A stretch of DNA of 64,000 nucleotides from a bacterium (GCA_021778415.1 JAJYCL010000007.1:1-64000); one strand, 5' to 3'; positions 55,343 to 64,000 are shown, counted from the stretch's first letter. Notes: generated by a model from the letters alone, not told the origin. Translations and numbers: made by a program.

Positions 55343-57432
55343 TATGGCAACGCCCAGGTTGCTTTTGAACCCTCATTCGTCAAAATCGCATTGATAAGAT
55401 GCCCTGCGTATGGTACCCCGACTCCCGTAACCAAATCGTACCCCGTTCCGGCCGAGTAGCCGCTTCCACTGTTTCCAAACGGTGAGGCTGCGCCGTTAGC
55501 TCCATAGGTCACATCGAAAAACGTGGCCGGATACTGCGTTGGACTGGAATACACTCCATAAATAAGAGCCGCCGGATTTCCTAATCGATACGGCGCAGCG
55601 CCGGTTCCTTTGCTCGAACACGTCGTGTCGGACTTGCATGCTTGGAGAACAAGTGCCCAGAGAGCCGCCATTTGCGGCGCGGCCAAACTCGTTCCGCCAA
55701 TGGGAGCGACAAAGGCTTGGCCGGGAAAGCCCGCATCCATAACGATTGCCGGAGCGGTCGCCGGATCGGCCATCATCGCTATATCCGGCTGGCCACGATA
55801 ACCACCGGTAATCTTACCGACGCCGGATGCCGTCTGCCATGACGGGGCCAGGAACACTGTCGAAATACCGCCGCCTGAGCCGATATTGTTTCCGAATGAT
55901 CCATTTCCGCCAGCCGTTGTCTGCTCACCCCAAGCGGTGAACGGGGTAAGCGGTGAGCCGTTATCGCTTAAGGGCGCCGTGACACCACCGACGGAGACCA
56001 CGTTCGGATCGCCAGCCGGGTAACTTACGCAGGGCGGATTTCCGAGATATTGCGCCCCAAAGAAGCCGCACTCGTATGCTCCGTTGTCGCCGGACGACGC
56101 GAAGAGCGCCATTCCTTCAGCCGTCATCGTCGCCATTTCGAGTGGGCCATAGCCAAAGCCGAGCGCGTCGTAATACCCGTGAACCGAAACGTACCCAGAA
56201 ACTCCAAGCGGCTCACCAAGCCCGTAGCTCATCGATACGACATCAGCCCGATTATCAGCAATGATCTGTTGAATCTCAGCATCGGCAAGTGCGATCCCTT
56301 CGACCGGTGTGCCTTGCCCAGCTGGGCACGCAGAATTTCCTTGCGGTATTCCATCGACGTAATAACAGTCGTTCGGATTATATCCGAGATAGAACAACAC
56401 GTTCGCCCCAGGAGCAAGCGACGCAATGGATTCGGTGTCCAACTGCGCTTCGAAATCTTCGGGATTACAGGCCGGAAGCGGATTCGAACACGGTGCGGTA
56501 ACCGGAGGCGGAGTCGCAAAACCGCTTGAAAGCGGATACGCTACGCCCGTCGGAAGCGGCGTCGGGGAAGGGGCGCCGATTCCCAGACCTGCGCTCACAC
56601 CCGCGTCAGTAACGTTGACTTGCGTAACCGTCGCTACCGGAGCATGAAAAAGTCCGCCCAAGTAGGGAACATCGGCTGAGGAAATTGGCCCCGTTCCTAC
56701 GACGGCGACATTGATTCCGCTGCCGGTAAAACCTCCGCTATATGCACCACTAAAATCGAATGCTCGCTGCAACTGTTGCGGCGAATACCCGCGTAGTTGT
56801 CCATTCGGCGGACGAAGAGCATAGCTTTTATACAGAACGGCGTGCACCATTCCGACAACCTGTGCAATTGGAACGACGTGCGAAAGATGCGGAGCTCCCA
56901 TCGGCGCGATAAACTGGGCATTTCCTTGTGTATAGATTCCAAATGGCGTGTTAAACGCACGCTCAAATTGCCCAACGGCGCCACTTATGTAAAACGACTC
57001 TCGCTGCGGCCAGCCTTCAACGGTGATTCCATATTGCGCAAAATATGCCGCCGCATTTCCATAATCCATAGAAGTGGCGCCAAAACGATCGGCAATTTGC
57101 ACCGGGCTTAAAAACTGACGATAGCGCGGAGATCCAGGATCACTCACATCATGCGCAAATTGCATCAAACCAATGGGATCCCGTTGATTGACAACAACCT
57201 GCATGCCGATCATCGCATTCCCGTCGGCTTCTTTCTGTAGTACCGCCCCTGTCATGAGTTTTTTACCCCAATCGAATGCAGCGAGTGCTGCTGGACCCGA
57301 ATAAGGCGCTATCGTCGCCGTGGCTTGGCTGCCGATGCCGGCGCGGTTGGGAAGCGCGCCTCCACCGCCGCACGCGGCGACCGCAGCCGCAGCGAAGAGA
57401 GCCAAGAAGAGCTTAACCTTCAACGAGTTCAT
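55342..57432 (-). CDS. S53 (sedolisin/kumamolisin) peptidase lipoprotein
   Basis: 696 residues. Lipobox VAAC at about residue 21, then the N-terminal pro-kumamolisin activation domain with the typical DPGSPRYRQFLSPVQIADRFG, ending near residue 215. The catalytic domain has Glu328 and Asp332 (FEAQLDTE), oxyanion Asp449 (SSGDNGAYEC), Ser582 (GGTSLAAPQ) and a calcium site FFDVTYGAN...TGYDLVTGVGVP. All catalytic residues are present, so it is probably an acid-active serine-carboxyl endopeptidase outside the cytoplasm. Domain order is the normal one, unlike the S53 gene at 18566. Start ATG at 57432 overlaps the previous stop (TGATG); a GTG one codon earlier is possible. Confidence 0.93.
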   Translation of the reverse strand: MNSLKVKLFLALFAAAAVAACGGGGALPNRAGIGSQATATIAPYSGPAALAAFDWGKKLMTGAVLQKEADGNAMIGMQVVVNQRDPIGLMQFAHDVSDPGSPRYRQFLSPVQIADRFGATSMDYGNAAAYFAQYGITVEGWPQRESFYISGAVGQFERAFNTPFGIYTQGNAQFIAPMGAPHLSHVVPIAQVVGMVHAVLYKSYALRPPNGQLRGYSPQQLQRAFDFSGAYSGGFTGSGINVAVVGTGPISSADVPYLGGLFHAPVATVTQVNVTDAGVSAGLGIGAPSPTPLPTGVAYPLSSGFATPPPVTAPCSNPLPACNPEDFEAQLDTESIASLAPGANVLFYLGYNPNDCYYVDGIPQGNSACPAGQGTPVEGIALADAEIQQIIADNRADVVSMSYGLGEPLGVSGYVSVHGYYDALGFGYGPLEMATMTAEGMALFASSGDNGAYECGFFGAQYLGNPPCVSYPAGDPNVVSVGGVTAPLSDNGSPLTPFTAWGEQTTAGGNGSFGNNIGSGGGISTVFLAPSWQTASGVGKITGGYRGQPDIAMMADPATAPAIVMDAGFPGQAFVAPIGGTSLAAPQMAALWALVLQACKSDTTCSSKGTGAAPYRLGNPAALIYGVYSSPTQYPATFFDVTYGANGAASPFGNSGSGYSAGTGYDLVTGVGVPYAGHLINAILTNEGSKATWALP

Positions 57433-58859
57433 CACTTACGAATCTTCTTTCCAAGAGCTTGACGGGTAAGGGCTTCGCTGATCGAACGTATTCGAGCAAA
57501 TCGATTTGCTACGAGTCGCTGCTTCAAACGCAAGCGAGCTATGGCAATCTCCGCCGGGGTAATGGCAGCAAACGCACTGCCCGAATGCGTCGTCACTTTG
57601 CCGGCTATTTGTTGATATGATTGCTGCGGTTGCAATGTAAGCGATTCGGTATAGGTCGTTGTTTGCATCGGCGTGGCCTGGTAGAGAATCGCACCGAAAT
57701 ACGTATCCTTATTATAATCGTAATAGGCACTCACCGTGCTCGAAAGTTGAACGCATACGGGACCGTAGCCGTCAACTACATACGATTTCGTTGTCGTGGC
57801 AGTTGTCATTCCAAGTACCGTATCCGTACTTGTCACGGTTTGCTGGATCTCCGTCGCCGTCGTACCCAGCGACGCTGGTAGATTGCATGATGCAGGAACG
57901 GCCGTAGTACCGAGATTTTTGTCGCTTTCACCATAGAGAGAAAGCGGACTCGTGTACCAAATCGGTAACGTCGCATACGGGGATGGCGTCGGAGGCGATG
58001 GCGATCCGAAGTAAACCGGATAATTTTGTGATGTTATGTAGAGGAACTGAGCGTTCGTCGATTGGGCGGTTGGTGGGCTTACCGCATAATTTTGGTATAC
58101 CACTTCATTCGGCTGGTAGCCGGCACGACCGTTTTCATAATAAATGATCTGAAACACGCCACTACCATCGGGATTTTCGGTCACCGACGATGCTATCGAT
58201 GGATAATTCGTCGTCGTCCCATAGACTTGTACCGAATCGACATAGGTACCATTGCTTGCAATCGTACGCGTTGCACTTTTCCCATCGATAAATGTTTGAC
58301 TCAACTGCCCTGCCGGATTATTTGTCCAAGACGCCCCTGTGGTTTCCGGGATTTGATCGACAACTTGCGGTGCCGTAAACATCATAGTGCTACGATTTCC
58401 GCTGCCGTCCGTAGAGGCATATCCGATCAATGAAAACGCCGAACCTGACTTAAAATAGTAATCAGTCGTTTCGCCGACAGTTTGCGCTGGATACGCGTCG
58501 GTTTCAACCGAATGAAAATCTTGCACTTGCCCGCCGCCGTTAGGATTTGCCGTAGCAAAAACCGTTACCGCCTGCGAGACCTTTGCAGTGCTACTTGTTG
58601 CCGGTAACGGGCTACCAACGGGATATGTGTACGTATCGTTTTGCACCATGCTGCCGGTAAAAGCAAACATGTCGCCGGCCGCCGATGGATGCGGAGGACC
58701 GCTCGGTGCTGGAGTTGGAGTCGGCGTTGCAACAGGGTTCGGCGTAACACTCGGAGCGCTGGGCATTATACTCGACGCAGTACTCGCTCCGCCGCCTCCA
58801 CACGCTGCGAGTACTTCAAGTATTGCAAACGAAGCAAAGATGGCAATATGTCTTTTCAT
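57432..58859 (-). CDS. lipoprotein of unknown function
   Basis: 475 residues from ATG 58859 with GGAG five bases upstream (ATG 58886 overlaps the previous stop as TAATG and is an alternative). Lipobox LAAC, a short Pro/Thr linker, then a beta-rich body of about 380 residues with many Thr, Ser and Tyr, no known motif and only one clear pair of cysteines. The C-terminal about 50 residues (ITPAEIAIARLRLKQRLVANRFARIRS, then ALTRQALGKKIRK) are helical and basic, unlike the rest. I do not recognise a family. It is encoded between the NHL lipoproteins and the S53 peptidase, so it could be the substrate or partner of the peptidase. Confidence 0.75.
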   Translation of the reverse strand: MKRHIAIFASFAILEVLAACGGGGASTASSIMPSAPSVTPNPVATPTPTPAPSGPPHPSAAGDMFAFTGSMVQNDTYTYPVGSPLPATSSTAKVSQAVTVFATANPNGGGQVQDFHSVETDAYPAQTVGETTDYYFKSGSAFSLIGYASTDGSGNRSTMMFTAPQVVDQIPETTGASWTNNPAGQLSQTFIDGKSATRTIASNGTYVDSVQVYGTTTNYPSIASSVTENPDGSGVFQIIYYENGRAGYQPNEVVYQNYAVSPPTAQSTNAQFLYITSQNYPVYFGSPSPPTPSPYATLPIWYTSPLSLYGESDKNLGTTAVPASCNLPASLGTTATEIQQTVTSTDTVLGMTTATTTKSYVVDGYGPVCVQLSSTVSAYYDYNKDTYFGAILYQATPMQTTTYTESLTLQPQQSYQQIAGKVTTHSGSAFAAITPAEIAIARLRLKQRLVANRFARIRSISEALTRQALGKKIRK

Positions 58860-58885
58860 GATTCTCCGTAAAAGTGACTCTAACA

Positions 58886-60769
58886 TTAGAGTTGTATCTG
58901 CCGCACGCCGGTAATATCGCCGGTATATAACGACCCGGTCGAGTGAACGTATACAAGCCCGTAGCAATTGACCGCGTAGCAAATGTATGCGTTACTGCCT
59001 ATACCGTCAGTCATCGGTTGGATATACAGTTGCGCGCCCGGCGGCGGTGAACCGGCGATGGTAACGACTGCACCAGTCGTTGGGTCCACCTGCCGAACGG
59101 CATGATACTGACTATCCGTCACATACAGCATTCCATTATCGGCATCAAAAGCGATGCCGTCAGTATAAGCTGAAAATTTTGCCGTTCCCTTGATCCCATC
59201 GACGTAGCCACATCCTCGACTGGTAACGGCACCACCTGAGATCGTTGTTACGACGCCCGAAGGCGTGACCCGTCGAACACCGCAATGATCGATAAAATAC
59301 ATATTCCCATCCGCAGAATCGTACGTCATCGACGGTGCGACGCCCATTTTTGCGTTGCTACCCGTTCCATCAGTAAAACCGCACGACGGGTTTGGCGGAA
59401 CAGAACCGGCAATTGTCGTCACCACTCCAGTTGCGGAAACCTGACGAATCGCACAATTATCTGCAACGTAGAGTTTATCTGCGGCGGTATCGTACGTTAT
59501 CGCTGAAAGATATCCAAATCGCGCGGCCGATCCGGTACCATCGGTGAATCCCGTGCAAATTGCCGCCGGCGGTGGCGCCCCAGCAATCGTCGTGACGAGC
59601 CCTGTTGAGGTGAGTTGCCGAACCGAACAATTCTCTCTATCGGATACATACATATTTGCATCCGCAGAATCAAACGTCAACTGGACTCCGCCCTCGCTGA
59701 ACTCGGCGGCAGTGCCGGTCCCATCGAGATACGATGACGCTCCATAAACACAATTTGTCGCATTACCGGCAGCGGTGGTCACTCCGCTTGTACCGGATAG
59801 ATTTGACCGTAAAATTAGGCAGTTGCTATTTTCGGTGTAGGTATAAATATTTCCATCAATAGGATCGTAGGTTAATCCTATAAAATATGCCCAAAGCGAA
59901 TTGTTCGAGAAAACTGTCGTTACTTTCGCTACGGCAGCCAACGTATAAGCAAGCGTAACAGGGCTTGTGTTACTTCCGCTTTGAGGTGTTGCTGTTATCG
60001 TAAGAGTTGTATAGCCTGCGTTCGGTGCCTGGATGGAAAATTGATTTTCGTTTCCGCCAGTAACCGGAGTAACGGTTACTCCGGGGCTACCGTTCGTATC
60101 TGCTGTCGTAAATGAAAACGTGGGGGCTCCGGGGCCAACGATGTAATTTCCGTCGGCATCAAGGGCAGTTATTGCGACCACTTGAGGAGTTCCAAAGACA
60201 AATTGCATGCCGGGTTGATTCAGCAGTGAGTTTGTCACGATACTCGTTGTTGAGCCGGGAAGTGGAACGACTTGAATTCCTACTGGAACGCCTGAAAGAA
60301 CGATTGGGATCGCCGGATTCTGCCCAGCGACAAATGTCACCGTCGTTGCATTTGCAGAAAGCGTATTTCCATTGGCGTTTGGTTTATCATACGTGATGAA
60401 TTGCACGGTATGCGAGCCGACAGTAGCGGAGACAGTGATCGTACAATTAATTGGAGCCGATGCTCCGGCGTTAGAACAATTTGGCGCAGAAGCGGAGACG
60501 TTTTGCACGACCGGTGCATTGGTATCGACTTGAACGGATAACGACTGCGTCGACGGCGAAACGAACGTCGGTTTGCGAGTGGAAGCGTTTGTAGCTACCG
60601 CAGAAGGAATCGTTAAAATAATGTGCACGCTGCTCATCGGGCCAACGTTTTTCCCATTGCCAGGATTCGGAGATGCTATATTTGTGACCAATGGGGTCGT
60701 GGCCGCCCCTCCTCCACAGCCCGCTACTAGGAGAGCCAAGCTCAAAGTTACAGCAAGGAAGTTGCGCAT
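58886..60769 (-). CDS. NHL six-bladed beta-propeller lipoprotein with SPSTQS module (paralogue A)
   Basis: 627 residues. Lipobox VAGC at about residue 18. Residues 55-285 form beta-sandwich domains beginning with PTFVSPSTQSLSVQVD and containing a conserved ISGP-type turn DADGNYIVGPGAPTFSF. From about residue 295 there are six NHL-like repeats of about 50 residues with the pattern YDSADGNxYxxDxxxCxVRxVTxxGVVTTIAG; the last ends GVRQIQL at the C-terminus and closes the propeller. Several blades carry a Cys at the same place. It is a tandem paralogue of the next gene upstream. ATG overlaps the previous stop (TAATG). Probably displayed on the outer surface or in the periplasm; ligand unknown. Confidence 0.85.
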   Translation of the reverse strand: MRNFLAVTLSLALLVAGCGGGAATTPLVTNIASPNPGNGKNVGPMSSVHIILTIPSAVATNASTRKPTFVSPSTQSLSVQVDTNAPVVQNVSASAPNCSNAGASAPINCTITVSATVGSHTVQFITYDKPNANGNTLSANATTVTFVAGQNPAIPIVLSGVPVGIQVVPLPGSTTSIVTNSLLNQPGMQFVFGTPQVVAITALDADGNYIVGPGAPTFSFTTADTNGSPGVTVTPVTGGNENQFSIQAPNAGYTTLTITATPQSGSNTSPVTLAYTLAAVAKVTTVFSNNSLWAYFIGLTYDPIDGNIYTYTENSNCLILRSNLSGTSGVTTAAGNATNCVYGASSYLDGTGTAAEFSEGGVQLTFDSADANMYVSDRENCSVRQLTSTGLVTTIAGAPPPAAICTGFTDGTGSAARFGYLSAITYDTAADKLYVADNCAIRQVSATGVVTTIAGSVPPNPSCGFTDGTGSNAKMGVAPSMTYDSADGNMYFIDHCGVRRVTPSGVVTTISGGAVTSRGCGYVDGIKGTAKFSAYTDGIAFDADNGMLYVTDSQYHAVRQVDPTTGAVVTIAGSPPPGAQLYIQPMTDGIGSNAYICYAVNCYGLVYVHSTGSLYTGDITGVRQIQL

Positions 60770-62646
60770 TATAATTGCACCTGTCTAATTGAATCATTAT
60801 CGAGGATATAGAGAAAGCCGTTGTTCGGATCAAAAGTGAGACTTAATGGAGCATCTAGATATGACGGATTTCCCACCACGAGAGCTGGAACATTACTGCC
60901 GCTAACGAGCGTCGTCACGACGCCGGCAGGGGTTACTTGTCGAAGAGCTTGCGCCGGATACGTCGTGACATAGAGATTTCCGTCGTTAGAATCATACGTA
61001 ATTCCGTACGGCATATTGAACTGTGCAGCGCTCCCGGTTCCATCCGTGCTTAGGCACGCGGCGGTTCCTCCGGCTGGCAATGAACCAGCCAAGGTCGTAA
61101 CGACGCCGGCTGGCGTAACCTTGCGAATTGCGCAGCTTCCCGTATCGGCTACGTAGAGATTGTGATCGAAACTATCGTACGTAATTCCCCATGGGCCATT
61201 AAAATGCGCTGCGCCTCCCGTCCCATCGGAAACGGTTCCATTGCACCCATTATTTCCCGCAATGGTCGTTACTGCGCCAAGAGGCGTGATCTGCCTTACC
61301 GAACAGCCGAAAACGTCTACGCCATACAAGTTTCCGTTATTTGAATCATACGTAATGTCCATCGGACCATTAAACTGGGCTGCATTGCCTTGGCCGTCGT
61401 TTGTGCCACAAGCTCCTTGAGCACCGGCCAAGGTCGTCACGACAGCGCCGACACCGCTGATCTGACGAATTTTACAATTTCCATAATCGGCGACGTAGAA
61501 GGACGAGGTCGCCGGATCGTAGACGATGCCTTCCGGAGTATAAAAACCCGGCGGACCCGATGTTGTTGCCCCGGTACCGTCCAGTCCGTTGCATTTGTTC
61601 GTAACAGGTGGGAGACCACCGGCATAGCTGGTGATTGTACCTGACAGCGTCACTTGGCGAACCGTACAAACCAGCGAGTCGGTAATATAAAGATTCCCGT
61701 CGGCTGAGTCGTATGTGATTCCCTTAGCATTTGGGGCAATTCTTTCTGTTCCGACAACTCCATCAACAAACATCGACCCACCACTAGTCATCGGATCCAC
61801 AAATGTCACGATAACTTCAGAGGTAAGGGAAACTGTCGAACTGATCGACGTTCCGGCAAGCGCTGATGTTGGAGTCGCCGTGATCGCAAGAGAACCTGTG
61901 CCGGAACTCGTCGCATTTAGAAGGTAGTGATTGGGATTTCCATCGGACGCTGCACTCGCTGTCATGTTTGCAGCCGCCGTTGCTCCGGTGACGCTAACTG
62001 ACAAAGTCGGGGCACCTGGGCCGACGATATAATTTCCGTCGCTGTCGATTGCTGCGACCGATATCGAGCGTGGTGAACCAAAAAGAAACTGCAACCCGCT
62101 CGAAGAATTTCCGGATATTCCCGTAGCGCTGGGAAGCGGCGCAACTTGCACGGCCTTGGGTACCCCGGCTAGCGTCACGTTCACAGGATTGACCTGGTCC
62201 CAATACAGGGTCTGCACGACGCTGTTTACGGAAAGTTTGTTGCCGGCCGATCCGACTTGATCATACGTCGTAAACGTAAAGGTATGACTCCCGGGAACGG
62301 CCCCGATATTCACGATGCAAGTCAGCGCAGATAGGGCACCGGGAACGGTGCAATTCGGTGAGCCCGGCGTTAAATTTTGTGAAACGGGTGCTGCAGAATC
62401 GATCTGCACCGATATTGATTGCGTCGACGGCGAAACGAAAGCCGGCGTCCTTGAACCTGCAGCCGGACTCAACGATTTCGTCGGAATGGAAATGACCAAC
62501 CGTGCGATCGTTTTCCCATCGCTTGGTGTTCCGGCGGTTGGGATGGCGGAGGCAGATGCCCCTCCGCCACCACCGCAGCCGGCCGCGAAAACGCCGAGCA
62601 TGAAGCATGCGGCGGACGCAGCAGTTACGCGAATGATGCGAATCAT
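60769..62646 (-). CDS. NHL six-bladed beta-propeller lipoprotein with SPSTQS module (paralogue B)
   Basis: 625 residues, collinear with paralogue A along its whole length. Lipobox AAGC, PAFVSPSTQSISVQID at about 70-85, the turn DSDGNYIVGPGAPTLSV, and six NHL-like repeats (GITYDSADGNLYITD, GIVYDPATSSFYVAD, DITYDSNNGNLYGVD, GITYDSFDHNLYVAD, GITYDSNDGNLYVTT, SLTFDPNNGFLYILD), ending DSIRQVQL. The pair looks like a tandem duplication that has since diverged. Start ATG overlaps the upstream stop as TGATG with GGAG nine bases before. No enzyme motif is visible. Confidence 0.85.
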   Translation of the reverse strand: MIRIIRVTAASAACFMLGVFAAGCGGGGGASASAIPTAGTPSDGKTIARLVISIPTKSLSPAAGSRTPAFVSPSTQSISVQIDSAAPVSQNLTPGSPNCTVPGALSALTCIVNIGAVPGSHTFTFTTYDQVGSAGNKLSVNSVVQTLYWDQVNPVNVTLAGVPKAVQVAPLPSATGISGNSSSGLQFLFGSPRSISVAAIDSDGNYIVGPGAPTLSVSVTGATAAANMTASAASDGNPNHYLLNATSSGTGSLAITATPTSALAGTSISSTVSLTSEVIVTFVDPMTSGGSMFVDGVVGTERIAPNAKGITYDSADGNLYITDSLVCTVRQVTLSGTITSYAGGLPPVTNKCNGLDGTGATTSGPPGFYTPEGIVYDPATSSFYVADYGNCKIRQISGVGAVVTTLAGAQGACGTNDGQGNAAQFNGPMDITYDSNNGNLYGVDVFGCSVRQITPLGAVTTIAGNNGCNGTVSDGTGGAAHFNGPWGITYDSFDHNLYVADTGSCAIRKVTPAGVVTTLAGSLPAGGTAACLSTDGTGSAAQFNMPYGITYDSNDGNLYVTTYPAQALRQVTPAGVVTTLVSGSNVPALVVGNPSYLDAPLSLTFDPNNGFLYILDNDSIRQVQL

Positions 62647-63893
62647 CAGTTAATCACTCCTTGTGACAGGGTTACACCGATCGAGACCGCTGCCGTATTC
62701 CCAATTCCATCGGTGATGGTTATCGTGCACGTCCCGGCATTGACCGGCGTTACGGTGAAAATGGCATTCGGACCGCCGGCAGAAGTTGGCGACAACGTCG
62801 CGATCGTTCCGGAGCTTGGGTGACACGTGTCGGTCTCCGTATAGGTGCCACTAAATCCGTTTTCACCAACCGTAAATGTTTGCGCATACGCTGCCCCCGT
62901 ATTAAAGAAGTTAAGCGAATACGGCGAGATAACGATCGCGCTGTTTGGCGTGGCTGTTGGAATCGGCGTAGCCGTTGGAACCGGCGATGCACTCGCTGTT
63001 GGAATTGGCGTCGGTGTCGGTGTCGGCGTTGGCGTCGGAGCTACTGTCGGTGACGGCGTAGGCGTTGGCATTGGGGTCGCTGTTGGAATTGGTGTCGCAG
63101 TCGCCGTTGCTACGGGTGTTGGAGATGGCGATGGCCCGCCCGTTATTCCAAATGCAATCGTTACGGGCAAAACATTGGGAGCAGTTGCCGTGATCGTCAT
63201 GCCGGTTGATGCTTGGCCGGTATAGAGCAATGCGACCGTTTCGCCAGGCTGCGTCACGTCGGTCGGCGTGAGAGTTGCGACACCGGCTGCTCCTGAGAGC
63301 GAAAGCGAAATAGGCGCCGCATAAGCTCCCGGCCCGACGATCGTATTTCCATCGGCGTCGATTTCGGCGACGGTGATATTCGACGATGAGGCCGCACCGT
63401 ATGGGAGCGAATTTGGACTTGCCGCAAGCGTCACTTTCTTCGCGACGCCAATAAATGTAACGTTTACGGAATTTGCCGTACCGATAAGAATTGTCTGCCA
63501 TACGGATCCTGCTGCTAGAAGATTTCCCGATCCGTTAGCCCCGTCGAAGAGTTGAATGGTAAACGAATCGTACCCGGTTGGCGCTTCGATGCTGATGGAA
63601 CATACGTTTGCGGAGCAATTGGCGGATCGCGTTGCAGTCGGCGTATTCGGCGATGCAACGCTAATCGTCAGCGATTGCGTCGATGGCGAAATGTAATTCG
63701 GCGATCCGATTTTTTGCGGGGATGTCCCATTACGCGGAACCACGACGCTAAAATTAACGGTGGAATTCGATTGCGGCGCGATCGTCGACGTACCCACTGG
63801 CGGGGCTACAGATCCTCCACCGCCCGATGCCGCAGAGCACGCGGCAATGGCAACAGCGATGCCAAGAGCGACAAAAATGCGATATTGATACAT
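62646..63893 (-). CDS. SPSTQS-module lipoprotein with Pro/Thr linker and Ig-like C-terminal domain
   Basis: 415 residues. Lipobox AAC at about residue 19. Residues 50-265 resemble the N-terminal part of the two NHL lipoproteins: [13 protein letters not shown] and [19 protein letters not shown]. Then a Pro/Thr/Ala linker (about residues 262-320, low-complexity DNA). The last 95 residues form an Ig/BACON-like domain ([12 protein letters not shown]...[18 protein letters not shown]...[28 protein letters not shown]) with two cysteines that may bridge. There is no propeller. ATG 63893 overlaps the previous stop (TAATG) with GGAGGG before it. The upstream partial gene ends with the same Ig-like domain. 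Confidence 0.82.
   Translation of the reverse strand: MYQYRIFVALGIAVAIAACSAASGGGGSVAPPVGTSTIAPQSNSTVNFSVVVPRNGTSPQKIGSPNYISPSTQSLTISVASPNTPTATRSANCSANVCSISIEAPTGYDSFTIQLFDGANGSGNLLAAGSVWQTILIGTANSVNVTFIGVAKKVTLAASPNSLPYGAASSSNITVAEIDADGNTIVGPGAYAAPISLSLSGAAGVATLTPTDVTQPGETVALLYTGQASTGMTITATAPNVLPVTIAFGITGGPSPSPTPVATATATPIPTATPMPTPTPSPTVAPTPTPTPTPTPIPTASASPVPTATPIPTATPNSAIVISPYSLNFFNTGAAYAQTFTVGENGFSGTYTETDTCHPSSGTIATLSPTSAGGPNAIFTVTPVNAGTCTITITDGIGNTAAVSIGVTLSQGVIN
62945..63140 (-). repeat. Pro/Thr linker coded by simple repeats
   Basis: A run of imperfect short repeats of the type GTTGGCGTCGG/GTCGGTGTTGG on the plus strand encodes the PTPTPxPTATP linker of the 415-residue lipoprotein. Such stretches commonly change length by slippage. 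Two similar Pro/Thr linkers occur in the S53 gene near 18700 and 19230. Confidence 0.7.
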
Positions 63894-64000
63894 TACTGCC
63901 CCCCTCCAACGGTCGTCGTGACAACAATTGGCAGCGCGGCACTATTCCCGGCACTATCGCTAAAGGTGGCGGCGCACGTACCCGCACCGATAGGAATTAC
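63893..64000 (-). CDS. C-terminal end of a further Ig-like lipoprotein paralogue (runs off the window)
   Basis: Only the last 35 codons are present: [20 protein letters not shown] and a tail ending VGGGQ. They align with the end of the next gene ([20 protein letters not shown]), so it is another member of the array. Its stop overlaps the next ATG (TAATG). The GGAGGGGGG of its last codons serves as ribosome site of the following gene. Confidence 0.8.
   Translation of the reverse strand, partial: VIPIGAGTCAATFSDSAGNSAALPIVVTTTVGGGQ

Noticed and set aside
62820-63225. Gly/Val-rich plus-strand frames opposite the Pro/Thr linker
   Set aside because: The VGVGVG pattern is the mirror of the simple repeat that codes the linker on the minus strand.
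55342-64000. Reading the lipoprotein array as a phage tail or contractile system
   Set aside because: All members have lipoboxes and Ig/NHL domains; there is no baseplate, tube or ATPase gene.

Overview
The window is a stretch of chromosome from a didermic bacterium of roughly balanced base composition. An outer-membrane TonB-dependent receptor and many lipobox proteins point to two membranes. The mix of S53 (sedolisin) lipoproteins, Pro/Thr-linker lipoproteins with a repeated SPSTQS motif, a BTAD/NB-ARC regulator, a MalT-like regulator and several c-di-GMP enzymes reminds me of the candidate phylum Eremiobacterota/Vulcanimicrobiota (WPS-2). That placement is from memory of such genomes and was not tested by any search. 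The conserved rpoB and rpoC genes show this is core chromosome, not a plasmid or phage. I see no insertion sequence, integrase, CRISPR array or rRNA.

Layout. 1-5 kb: cupin (cut by the window edge), phytoene-desaturase-like oxidoreductase, a DUF3311/sodium-solute symporter pair with a GNAT enzyme, a zinc-ribbon protein and an Mpo1-like membrane protein. 5-11.4 kb: TonB-dependent receptor with an unusual duplicated C-terminal extension, a two-component system, an HD-GYP phosphodiesterase and a 25-residue membrane peptide. 11.4-14.4 kb: MalT-like regulator coupled to a small monooxygenase-like gene. 14.5-29.8 kb: rpoC and rpoB, each with its own promoter and terminator, separated by about 7.5 kb of unrelated genes on both strands. 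These include an S53 peptidase whose activation domain appears to lie at the C-terminus. 29.8-35 kb: palindromic repeats, a BNR/Asp-box propeller protein, a small propeller, a diguanylate cyclase and tRNA-Val. 35.2-42.8 kb: an energy operon of phosphoketolase, proton P-type ATPase, PPK2, acetate kinase and a phosphotransacetylase. 42.9-48.1 kb: an A+T-richer glycan-modification cluster. 48.2-50.6 kb: GT39 glycosyltransferase with MauE and TlpA-like redox proteins. 50.8-53.7 kb: BTAD/NB-ARC regulator.

53.7-64 kb is the most unusual block. It is a run of genes on the minus strand, most joined by 1-base TAATG/TGATG overlaps. It encodes at least two Ig-like Pro/Thr-linker proteins, two six-bladed NHL lipoproteins, a lipoprotein of unknown fold, an S53 peptidase lipoprotein and finally a soluble GGDEF-EAL protein. 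Three consecutive lipoproteins share an N-terminal module built around SPSTQS. I read this as a cell-surface system whose last gene links it to c-di-GMP; the function is not known.

Translation coupling by ATGA, GTGA, TAATG or TGATG overlaps is used throughout, and GTG or TTG starts are frequent (rpoC itself starts with TTG).
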